Shown here one piece after another: positions 27,098 through 34,580 of a stretch of 64,000 nt of DNA. The position numbers were made by a program, and so were the translations under genes. The stretch covers positions 8,432,001 through 8,496,000 of the forward strand of contig NZ_CP109190.1 of assembly GCF_041438805.1 (NCBI RefSeq), given 5' to 3'. Position 1 is the stretch's first letter, and every line of letters starts with the position of its first letter. The DNA is from Streptomyces sp. NBC_01707 (GTDB lineage: Bacteria > Actinomycetota > Actinomycetes > Streptomycetales > Streptomycetaceae). The notes under the pieces are model-generated. The model saw only the letters and a program-made list of their open reading frames with translations, made no database searches and was not told the DNA's origin.

Positions 27098-28633
27098 ATG
27101 GCTTGGCTCGACTGGGCCGCCCTCGGCGGCTATTTCCTGGTGATGCTGATCATCGGCCTCTGGTCGCACCGCCGCGTCGGTGATGTGAGCGACTACTTCA
27201 CCGGTGGCGGCCGGATGCCCTGGTGGCTGTCCGGCATCTCCCACCACATGTCCGGTTACAGCGCCGCCGTGTTCGTCGCCTACGCGGCCATCGCGTACAG
27301 CTACGGCATCACGGTCTACGTGTGGGCGTTCCTGCCGCTCGCCTTCGGTACCGCCGTGGGTGCCTGGCTGTTCGCGCCGCGGTGGAACCGGCTGAGGAAG
27401 CGATACGCGGTCGCCTCACCGCTCGAATATCTGGCCAAGCGCTACAACGTGCCCACCCAGCAGGCGCTCGCCTGGAGCGGCGCCCTGCTCAAGGTGTTCG
27501 ACGTGGCCGCCAAATGGGCGTCCGTCGCCGTGCTGCTCAATGTGTTCACCGGCATGTCGATGACGGCCGGCATCCTGATCACCGGCGTCGTCACCCTGCT
27601 CTACTGCACCGTGGGCGGGCTCTGGGCCGATGCGCTCACCGACTTCGGGCAGTTCGTCGTCCAGGGCGTCGCGGCGCTGGCCATGGTCTGGGTGGTGCTG
27701 GACCGTCTCGGCGACGGCATCTCCGGCCTGGGCACTCTCTGGCACAAGCTGCCCGAGGGCCATGGTCACCCGCTGGTGGGCCCCTACACCGCCACCTTTC
27801 TCGGCGCGTACGTCGTCGTGAAGCTCTTCGAGTACAACGGCGGCATGTGGAACCTGGCCCAGCGCTACATGGCCACGGACACCCCGAAGGCCGCGCGCCG
27901 TTCGGCCGGGCTCTCCGCGCTGCTGTACGTGATCTGGCCCGCGGTCCTGCTGTTCCCGCCCGTTGCCGCGGCCGTGCTGCTTCCGGACATCGCCGACCCG
28001 CAGAAGGTCTACGCGCTGATGGCGGAGTCGTACCTGCCGGCCGGACTGGTGGGTCTGACGCTCGCCGGGATGTTCTCGCACACCATGGCCATGGCCTCGT
28101 CGGACGCCAACGCCGTCTCCGCGGTCGTCACCCGGGACATCATCCCGGCGGTCGTGCGCCGCGCCAAGGAACTGCCGCCGGCCACCGGACTGCTCGTCGC
28201 GCGCGTGTGCACGGTCGTCTTCATCACCGTGAGCATGCTCGTCGCCATCGAGGCGGACCACTTCGGCGGGGTGCTGGGCATCATCGTCGGTCTGGTCGCG
28301 GCCGTGATGGGGCCGATCTCCATCCCCATGCTGCTGGGACTGCTGCCACTCTTCCGCAAGTGCGGGCCGCGGGCCGCCCTGTCCTCCTGGGCGCTGGGGC
28401 TGCTGGGCTACGTCCTGGTGAAGTTCGTGCTGGAGAGCACGGACCAGACCGTCATCATCGTCACCCCGCTGGTGACCTCGCTGGTGGTGTACGTGGTGGT
28501 CGGCCTGCTCAGCCCGGAGCCCGACGCGACGGCCGACGCGATCGTCGCCGCGGTGTCGCCCGCCCCCGACGGCGACAGCGAGCCGGCGGCCGCCGCGGTG
28601 CCGCAGGCCACCGCGTCCGGCGCCTCGGACTGA
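27098..28633 (+). CDS. Sodium:solute symporter (SSS family)
   Basis: A 511-aa membrane protein with about 13 helices of the LeuT-like SSS fold (RMPWWLSGISHHMSGYSAAVF, GGMWNLAQRYMATDTPKAARRSAGLSALL). It should import an organic solute with sodium. Its position between a GlucD-like dehydratase and a GH115 alpha-glucuronidase suggests a uronic acid such as 4-O-methylglucuronate; this is inference from neighbours. ATG 27098 follows AAGGAG with ideal spacing. The C-terminal tail (residues 480-511) is low-complexity Ala/Asp/Pro. Confidence 0.88.
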   Translation: MAWLDWAALGGYFLVMLIIGLWSHRRVGDVSDYFTGGGRMPWWLSGISHHMSGYSAAVFVAYAAIAYSYGITVYVWAFLPLAFGTAVGAWLFAPRWNRLRKRYAVASPLEYLAKRYNVPTQQALAWSGALLKVFDVAAKWASVAVLLNVFTGMSMTAGILITGVVTLLYCTVGGLWADALTDFGQFVVQGVAALAMVWVVLDRLGDGISGLGTLWHKLPEGHGHPLVGPYTATFLGAYVVVKLFEYNGGMWNLAQRYMATDTPKAARRSAGLSALLYVIWPAVLLFPPVAAAVLLPDIADPQKVYALMAESYLPAGLVGLTLAGMFSHTMAMASSDANAVSAVVTRDIIPAVVRRAKELPPATGLLVARVCTVVFITVSMLVAIEADHFGGVLGIIVGLVAAVMGPISIPMLLGLLPLFRKCGPRAALSSWALGLLGYVLVKFVLESTDQTVIIVTPLVTSLVVYVVVGLLSPEPDATADAIVAAVSPAPDGDSEPAAAAVPQATASGASD

Positions 28634-28725
28634 CGAGGCCCGGACCTCGAACCCCTGCCCGACAACTCGTCAAGGTGCACAACCGTCCAATTTGTCATGA
28701 GTGTGAACAAAACTGGGAGAGCAGT

Positions 28726-31700
28726 ATGGACAAGCACTTCCCGCAACATGCGAGCCGCAGATCGATTCTGGGGCTCGGACTGGGGCTCACAGCCCTGACA
28801 GCGACACCTCTCGGCTCGCTGCTCGGTCTCTCGTCGGAGGCCCTGGCCGCCGCACCGGCCGCGGCCGGACTGCCGACGGACCCCGGCGCGTACATCTCCT
28901 TCACGCCCCGCTCCGGCAGCTTCCCGCTCTTCGGATCGGGCGCGGCGGCCCCGATCCTGGTCAGCGACCGGGACCACGCGGGCGTCGTCCGGGTGGCCGG
29001 TGACCTCCAGGCCGACATCGAGCGCGTCACCGGGGTCCGCCCCGTCCTCTCGCGGGGTGCGACACCGAAGGGCCGTGAGATCGTCATCGTCGGAACCATC
29101 GGCCGCAGCCCGCTGATCGACGGACTGATCGCGGCGGGCAAGCTGAACGTCTCCGGTATCAAGGGCAAGTGGGAGACCAGCCTCCAGACCGTCGTCGAGA
29201 AGCCGCTGCCCGGCGTGGACCGCGCCTTCGTGATCGCGGGCAGCGACCAGCGCGGCACGATCTACGGTACGTACGACGTCTCCCGGGGGATCGGCGTATC
29301 GCCCTGGTACTGGTGGGACGACGTCACCCCCGTACACCGGGACGGCCTGTACGTCCTGCCCGGCCGGCACACGCAGGGCACCCCTGCCGTGAAGTACCGC
29401 GGGTTCTTCATCAACGACGAGAACCCGGCGCTCGGTACATGGGCACCGGCGTACTTCGGCCCCGGCAAGGCTCCCGGCTTCGAGGGCGGCTTCAACGCCG
29501 ACTTCTACGCCAAGATCTTCGAAGTGATGCTGCGCCTCAAGGCCAACTACCTCTGGCCGGCTGTCTGGGGCCGCGCGTTCGCCGAGGACGACCCGAAGAA
29601 CCACGCCACCGCGAAGGCGTACGGGGTCGTCATGGGCACCTCGCACGAGGCGCCCATGATGCGCGGTATCGAGGAGTGGAACCGGCACGCCGTCGCCGCC
29701 GTCCGGGACAGCGCGGGCAACATCACCACCCCCGGTCACGACCCCTACGGCGGCACCGGCGAGTGGTCGTTCCGGCGCAACGCCGAGGCGATCAAGGCGT
29801 ACTGGGCCGACGGCATCCGCCGGATGAAGGACGAGGACTTCGAGGGCGTCGTCACCCTCGGCATGCGCGGCAACGGCGATGTCAGCCTGCCGGACGGCGA
29901 CGGCATCGAGCTGATGACCGAGATCATCGCCACCCAGCGGCAGATCCTGGCCGAGGTCTCCGGCAAGGACGTCACCACGATTCCGCAGGTGTGGACCCTC
30001 TACAAGGAGGTCCAGCGGTACTGGGACCGCGGCTTGCGCGTGCCCGACGACGTCACCGTCGTCCTCACCGACGACAACTGGGCCAACATCCGTAAGCTCC
30101 CCGACCTCGAGAACGATGCGCGCGAAGGCGGTTACGGCCTCTACTACCACTTCGACTACGTGGGGGTCGGCCGCAACTACAAGTGGGTGGACACCACTTC
30201 GCTGCCGAATATGTGGGACCAGCTCCACCAGTCCGTCGCCTACGGGAACCACGGCCTCTGGGTCACCAACGTCGGCGACCTCAAGGGCAACGAACTGCCC
30301 ACGCAGTTCTTCCTGGAGTACGCCTGGAACCCCGAGCGCTGGACCCTCGACCGGCTGCCGGAGTGGGAGGAGCAGTACGCCCGGCAGAACTTCGGCGAGC
30401 AGCAGGCCGAGGACATCGCCGAGGTGCTCCGCAGGTATGCGCAGCTGCAGTCCCGGCGCAAGCCCGAGCTGCTCAACCGCAGGATCACCCTCGACCCGGC
30501 CAAGGACCCCGCCAAGGACGCGTCGGCGATCGTCTACGACGACCAGGCCACTCCGTTCAGCCTGACCGACTACCGTGAGCTGGAGCGTGTCACCGAGGAG
30601 TGGCAGCAGCTCGGGGCGGACGCCGGACGGATCACCCGCAAGCTGCCCGCCTCCGTCCAGGACGCCTGGTACGAACTGGTCGGCTACGAGGTGCAGGCCA
30701 CCGCCAACCTCTACGCCCTGCGTGAGGCCGAGTTCAAGAACCTGCACTACGCCGCGCAGGGCCGGGCCCTCACCAACGATCTGGCGGCCGCCGCCGAGTC
30801 CCGGCTCGCCGACGACCTGGCGCTGGCCGACCGCTTCAACACGAAGGTCGCCGACGGGAAGTGGCAGGGGTTCCAGACCCAGCCGCACATCGACTACGGC
30901 GATGTGGCCCGCTACGGGCCGAACGCCCCCTGGCAGCAGCCCGAGCTCAACAACGTCGCCATCAAGGACGTGCTGTTCCCCGCCGTCAAGCGCATCGACC
31001 TCCCGGCGGGAGCCGAGATGGGCGTGGCCGTCGACGGCTCGGACAAGTGGTGGCCCGAGGAGAGCTCCCCAGCCGTTCTGCCGGCCTTCAGCCCGTACCA
31101 GAGCCAGGCCGCGCAGTACATCGAGGTGTTCAACCGGGGCGCCGCCCCGTTCGACTACAGGATCAGGACAGGGGCCTCCTGGCTCGTCGCCGACCGCGTC
31201 AGGGGCCGGGTCGACAAGCAGGACCGGATCACCTTCCGCGTCGACTGGTCGCGGGCGCCCAAGGGCGTCACGGAGGTGCCGATCACCGTCAGCGGTCCGG
31301 ACGGCCGCGAGGTCGTCGTCCAGGCCGTGATCGACCACCCCAAGGAGAGGCGCTCGCAGCTCGAAGGGTTCGTCGAGGCCAACGGGTACGTGTCCATCGA
31401 GGCGGACCACTACTCCCGGTCCGTGGGCGGCAACGGGATCACCTGGACGCGTATCCCCGGCATCGGCCGTACCGGCGCCGGAATGGAACCCTTCCCGGTC
31501 ACCTCCGCCCGCCAGACCCCCGGCGGCGGCAGCCCCCGGCTGGAGTACCGAGTCAGCCTGTTCACCACCGGGCCGGTCACGGTGCACGCGTACCTGTCGC
31601 CCCGCAACAACGCGCTGGCGTCCGACGGCCTCACGTACGCCGTCTCCTTCGACGACGACGCGCCGCAGAGCGTGAACGTCACGGCGGTGACGGGATCCGA

Positions 31701-31908
31701 CGACGGCACCATGAACGTCCAGTGGGCGCGCAACACCTCCGACAACGTCAACCGCACCAGCACGGTGCACGACATCGGCCGGGCCGGTGTGCATGTGCTG
31801 AAATTCTGGATGGTCGACCCGACGGTGGTGCTGCAGAACCTGGTGGTCGACACCGGCGGCCTGAAGCCCAGCTACCTGGGCCCGCAGGAGAGCCTCCGGC
31901 TGAAGTGA
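28726..31908 (+). CDS. Secreted GH115 xylan alpha-1,2-glucuronidase
   Basis: A 1060-aa protein with an N-terminal twin-arginine signal (SRRSILGLGLGLTALTATPL). The long GH115 core includes FRGFFINDENPAL-type and NYLWPAVWGRAF segments and the loops VTLGMRGNGD and VVLTDDNW typical of the family. C-terminal beta domains follow (about 770-1060). Known GH115 members remove 4-O-methyl-D-glucuronic acid side chains from intact glucuronoxylan and its fragments. The start at ATG 28726 follows GGGAGAGCAGT. It belongs to the xylanase-dehydratase-symporter unit, with 92 bp after the symporter. Confidence 0.9.
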   Translation: MDKHFPQHASRRSILGLGLGLTALTATPLGSLLGLSSEALAAAPAAAGLPTDPGAYISFTPRSGSFPLFGSGAAAPILVSDRDHAGVVRVAGDLQADIERVTGVRPVLSRGATPKGREIVIVGTIGRSPLIDGLIAAGKLNVSGIKGKWETSLQTVVEKPLPGVDRAFVIAGSDQRGTIYGTYDVSRGIGVSPWYWWDDVTPVHRDGLYVLPGRHTQGTPAVKYRGFFINDENPALGTWAPAYFGPGKAPGFEGGFNADFYAKIFEVMLRLKANYLWPAVWGRAFAEDDPKNHATAKAYGVVMGTSHEAPMMRGIEEWNRHAVAAVRDSAGNITTPGHDPYGGTGEWSFRRNAEAIKAYWADGIRRMKDEDFEGVVTLGMRGNGDVSLPDGDGIELMTEIIATQRQILAEVSGKDVTTIPQVWTLYKEVQRYWDRGLRVPDDVTVVLTDDNWANIRKLPDLENDAREGGYGLYYHFDYVGVGRNYKWVDTTSLPNMWDQLHQSVAYGNHGLWVTNVGDLKGNELPTQFFLEYAWNPERWTLDRLPEWEEQYARQNFGEQQAEDIAEVLRRYAQLQSRRKPELLNRRITLDPAKDPAKDASAIVYDDQATPFSLTDYRELERVTEEWQQLGADAGRITRKLPASVQDAWYELVGYEVQATANLYALREAEFKNLHYAAQGRALTNDLAAAAESRLADDLALADRFNTKVADGKWQGFQTQPHIDYGDVARYGPNAPWQQPELNNVAIKDVLFPAVKRIDLPAGAEMGVAVDGSDKWWPEESSPAVLPAFSPYQSQAAQYIEVFNRGAAPFDYRIRTGASWLVADRVRGRVDKQDRITFRVDWSRAPKGVTEVPITVSGPDGREVVVQAVIDHPKERRSQLEGFVEANGYVSIEADHYSRSVGGNGITWTRIPGIGRTGAGMEPFPVTSARQTPGGGSPRLEYRVSLFTTGPVTVHAYLSPRNNALASDGLTYAVSFDDDAPQSVNVTAVTGSDDGTMNVQWARNTSDNVNRTSTVHDIGRAGVHVLKFWMVDPTVVLQNLVVDTGGLKPSYLGPQESLRLK

Positions 31909-31936
31909 GCCATGGGACGGGCAGGGGAGCAGAGCG

Positions 31937-32317
31937 ATGAAGAGTGAGATCGAGGACGCCGACGGACACGGTGCGATCCTGGGCGTGACCCCCGTTGGGG
32001 CGGGGGTCGAGGTCCGGGTGGCGGGTCCGGCGGGGGAGTTCTCACTGATCTGCACCCCTGCCCGGTCCCGGGAACTGGCTGCGGCTCTCGCCCGTGCGGC
32101 GGACGAGGTGGAGAGCGCGCAGTCGGCGGAGCCCGTCACCGTCACGGCGCAGGAGCTGCGTCGCGGTGACGTACGGGACGGCGACCGGGCCATGACGGTG
32201 GAAGCCGTCAGGGTCGACGGGGCCACCGCCTACGTGACCTGGAAGTCGGGCGCCGGGCGCAACTGGACCCAGGGCTACGACGCGGACGTGGAGATCACGC
32301 TGCGGCGCCGCGCCTGA
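31937..32317 (+). CDS. Hypothetical protein, last gene of the glucuronoxylan unit
   Basis: A 126-aa soluble protein of no family I recognise. The first half (GAILGVTPVGAGVEVRVAGPAGEF) and second half (QELRRGDVRDGDRAMTVEAVRV...) read as two small all-beta motifs joined by a helix (RSRELAAALARAADEVESA). There is no signal peptide. It starts 28 bp after the GH115 stop behind GCAGGGGAG and is followed by a terminator, so it is likely co-transcribed with GH115. Its link to xylan metabolism is positional only. Confidence 0.6.
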   Translation: MKSEIEDADGHGAILGVTPVGAGVEVRVAGPAGEFSLICTPARSRELAAALARAADEVESAQSAEPVTVTAQELRRGDVRDGDRAMTVEAVRVDGATAYVTWKSGAGRNWTQGYDADVEITLRRRA

Positions 32318-32330
32318 GTCGCGAACGGCT

Positions 32331-32374
32331 CGCGGACGGGGCCCTTCCCGGAATGGGGGAGGGCCTCGTCCGCG
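32331..32374 (+). terminator. Hairpin terminator of the xylanase-GH115 unit
   Basis: Left arm begins CGCGGACG and right arm ends CGTCCGCG, with an inner GGCCCT/AGGGCC stem and two mismatches. It begins 14 bp after the hypothetical gene's stop. Confidence 0.75.
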
Positions 32375-32403
32375 TTGTCGCGTCGTACGAGAGTCTTCGT
32401 AAT

Positions 32404-32438
32404 TTGACGGACGTCGTAGTACGGGAGGTATCGTACTA
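32404..32438 (+). promoter_or_regulatory. Promoter/operator of the flavin oxidoreductase gene
   Basis: A perfect inverted repeat TAGTACG-N8-CGTACTA (32417-32423 and 32432-32438) lies directly downstream of a TTGACG hexamer (32404-32409) and overlaps a TATCGT-like -10 (32429-32434). This geometry is typical of TetR/MarR/HxlR-type repression; no such regulator is adjacent. Confidence 0.65.
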
Positions 32439-32472
32439 GCGATCCTGCCGTCCCGGCGAAACGGAGTCCGCC

Positions 32473-33570
32473 GTGAGTGTCCTGTTCGAGCCCTGCACCT
32501 TGAGGTCGCTTGTCATACCCAACCGGGTGTGGATGGCGCCCATGTGTCAGTACAGCGCGGAAGCGGTGGGGCCGAATGCAGGCGTCGCGACCGACTGGCA
32601 CTTCGCCCACCTCGCGGCGCGCGCCGCAGGCGGGACCGGTCTCATTCTCACCGAGGCGACGGCCGTCAGCCCCGAAGGCCGGATCAGCCCCGCCGACCTC
32701 GGTATCTGGAACGACACCCAGGTGGCCGCGCTCCGGCGGATCACCGCCTTCATCAAGGGCCAGGGCGCCGTCGCCGGCATTCAGCTCGCCCACGCCGGCC
32801 GCAAGGCTTCGACCGCTGCCCCCTGGCTGGGCGGAGGGCCCGTGGGACCGGACGAGCACGGCTGGCAGCCCGTCGCCCCCAGCCCGCTCCCGTTCGACGA
32901 GGGCCATCCCGTCCCGCACGAGCTGACCGTGGACGAGATCCACGGCGTCGTCGACCAGTTCCGCGAAGCCGCTCGGCGGGCCGTCGACGCGGGCTTCGAG
33001 GTCGCCGAGGTGCACGGAGCCCACGGGTATCTCGTCGGGCAGTTCCTCTCCCCGCACAGCAACCGGCGCACGGACGAGTACGGCGGCAGCTTCGACAACC
33101 GCGTCCGGTTCGCCCTGCAGGTCGTCGACGCCGTGCGCGAGGTATGGCCCGAGGATCTGCCGGTCTTCTTCCGGATCTCGGCCACGGACTGGCTCAGCGA
33201 GAACGACGAGGACGACCGTGAGGGCTGGACCGTCGACGAGACGGTACGGCTCGCCAAGGAGCTGCAGGCGCACGGCGTCGACCTGCTGGACGTCTCCAGC
33301 GGCGGCAATGCTGCGGGCGCCCGCATCACGACGGGCCCCGGATACCAGGTCCCCTTCGCCGCCCGGGTGCGCGAGGAGACCTCGCTGCCCGTCGCGGCCG
33401 TAGGGCTGATCACCGAGCCGCAGCAGGCGGAGAAGATCGTGGCCGACGGGCAGGCGGACGCCGTGCTCCTCGGGCGGGAGCTGCTGCGGAGCCCGTCGTG
33501 GGCCCAGCACGCGGCGCGCGAACTGGGCGGCGAGGTCCACAAGCCGGCCCAGTACCTTCGAGCCGTCTGA
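32473..33570 (+). CDS. Old-yellow-enzyme family NADH:flavin oxidoreductase (YqjM-like)
   Basis: A 365-aa FMN-dependent ene-reductase. Diagnostic segments are WMAPMCQYSA (the active-site Cys of the YqjM class), IQLAHAGRKAS, EVHGAHGYL (substrate-binding His pair), SPHSNRRTDEYGGS and RISATDW. It reduces activated C=C bonds of electrophiles with NAD(P)H in the cytoplasm; the natural substrate is unknown. The start is GTG 32473. It is a single gene with its own operator-bearing promoter and terminator, so probably induced by an electrophile or xenobiotic rather than by xylan. Confidence 0.9.
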   Translation: MSVLFEPCTLRSLVIPNRVWMAPMCQYSAEAVGPNAGVATDWHFAHLAARAAGGTGLILTEATAVSPEGRISPADLGIWNDTQVAALRRITAFIKGQGAVAGIQLAHAGRKASTAAPWLGGGPVGPDEHGWQPVAPSPLPFDEGHPVPHELTVDEIHGVVDQFREAARRAVDAGFEVAEVHGAHGYLVGQFLSPHSNRRTDEYGGSFDNRVRFALQVVDAVREVWPEDLPVFFRISATDWLSENDEDDREGWTVDETVRLAKELQAHGVDLLDVSSGGNAAGARITTGPGYQVPFAARVREETSLPVAAVGLITEPQQAEKIVADGQADAVLLGRELLRSPSWAQHAARELGGEVHKPAQYLRAV

Positions 33571-33599
33571 GGCGACGCCTTCGTTCCGTCCGACACGAC

Positions 33600-33629
33600 G
33601 AGCCCCTGCCGGGCATCCGGCCGGGGCTC
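33600..33629 (+). terminator. Hairpin terminator after the flavin oxidoreductase gene
   Basis: GAGCCCC/GGGGCTC outer stem and GCCGG/CCGGC inner stem around a GCAT loop, with one mismatch, 29 bp after the stop codon. Confidence 0.8.
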
Positions 33630-33689
33630 GGCGCGTTGCGGGCGGCCGCAACGCGGGACTCCGCGTCAGTGTTGCCGTACGCGGGACAG

Positions 33690-34368
33690 GGTGCCGGATC
33701 AGGGTGGCGCGACGTCGACGGTTCGTGCGTGACCCCGTACGGCCCCGGCAGCGACCTCGGCTTCGCGATGGGACCAGCGCCACGTACGCCTGGATGGTTC
33801 CGCAGGACGTCCAAGGGTTGGCCGAGGCCATGGGCGGCCGGGACCGGGCCGCTCGGCGGCTCGACGTCTTCTTCGACGAACGCGGACGGGTCCTGGTCGG
33901 TGAAGGGCGGCGACGTGCTGCGCTGCACCGACCAACGGGCCCGGCATCCAAGCCCCTTGGCTTCACATCGCACCTGGGCCGGCCGTGGAAGACACAGGTG
34001 ACGGTCCGTCGGATCCTCGACACCGTGTACGGTACGGGCCCCGGCGGCCTGCCCGGCAACGACGACCTGGGGACCATGTCCGCGTGGTACGTCGTCTCGG
34101 CGTCGGGGCTGTACCCGCGGACGCCGGGAGGCGCCACGATGCCGCTGGGCACCCGCTCTTCCCGGACGCGTTGATCGACCGCGCACACGGCAGGGACATC
34201 ACGATCGGTGCGCCGGACGCCGATGTCGGCCATCCGTACGTCGACGCGGTCCGGGTCAACGGGCGTACCAGCGACCGGTCCTGGACCGATGCCAGTCTGG
34301 TCACCCGTGGCGTCACCCACGCCTTCCGGTTGGCTGAAGCGCCCGACTCCGTCGGGGCACGGCAACTT
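33690..34368 (+). pseudogene. GH92 alpha-mannosidase relic with several frameshifts
   Basis: GH92 signatures appear in order but in alternating frames: GWRDVDGSCVTPYGPGSDLGF (about 33702), then ATYAWMVPQDVQGL (about 33780), NADGSWSVKGGDVLR (about 33879), then GRPWKTQVTVRRIL and GLPGNDDLGTMSAWYV (about 33975-34090), and finally LFPDALIDRA and PYVDAVRVNG (about 34155-34260). At least four frame changes are needed and the N-terminal two thirds is absent. It is a dead C-terminal fragment of a secreted mannosidase gene. Confidence 0.85.
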
Positions 34369-34580
34369 CCGGGCCGCCTCGGCAGGTGGCGTACCCATCG
34401 GTTCCGGATCCCGGCGAGCGGGTCGCACGGCCCGCTCGCCGGGGGCCGGTCGCCGATTTCTATCGTTGAAAATTCTCTGTGCACGACCGTTGTTATGCGT
34501 TTGACGTTGTGGCTCAATGTTCGATTGTGTGCGTGCCTCGCTGTGTGCGAGGCACTTCAGCTCTCGACGAGGACGACGCC

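Noticed and set aside
27223..28725. Upstream extension of the GH115 frame through the symporter gene
   Set aside because: The extension is a shifted reading of the SSS gene. The real start at 28726 has a ribosome site and begins a clean twin-arginine signal.
28408..32226. Open frame of about 1270 codons on the minus strand, antisense to the GH115 gene
   Set aside because: Long stop-free antisense frames are routine in high-GC DNA when the sense gene has G/C-rich third positions. The product is Val/Gly/Asp-rich with no recognisable domain and the sense gene is unambiguous.
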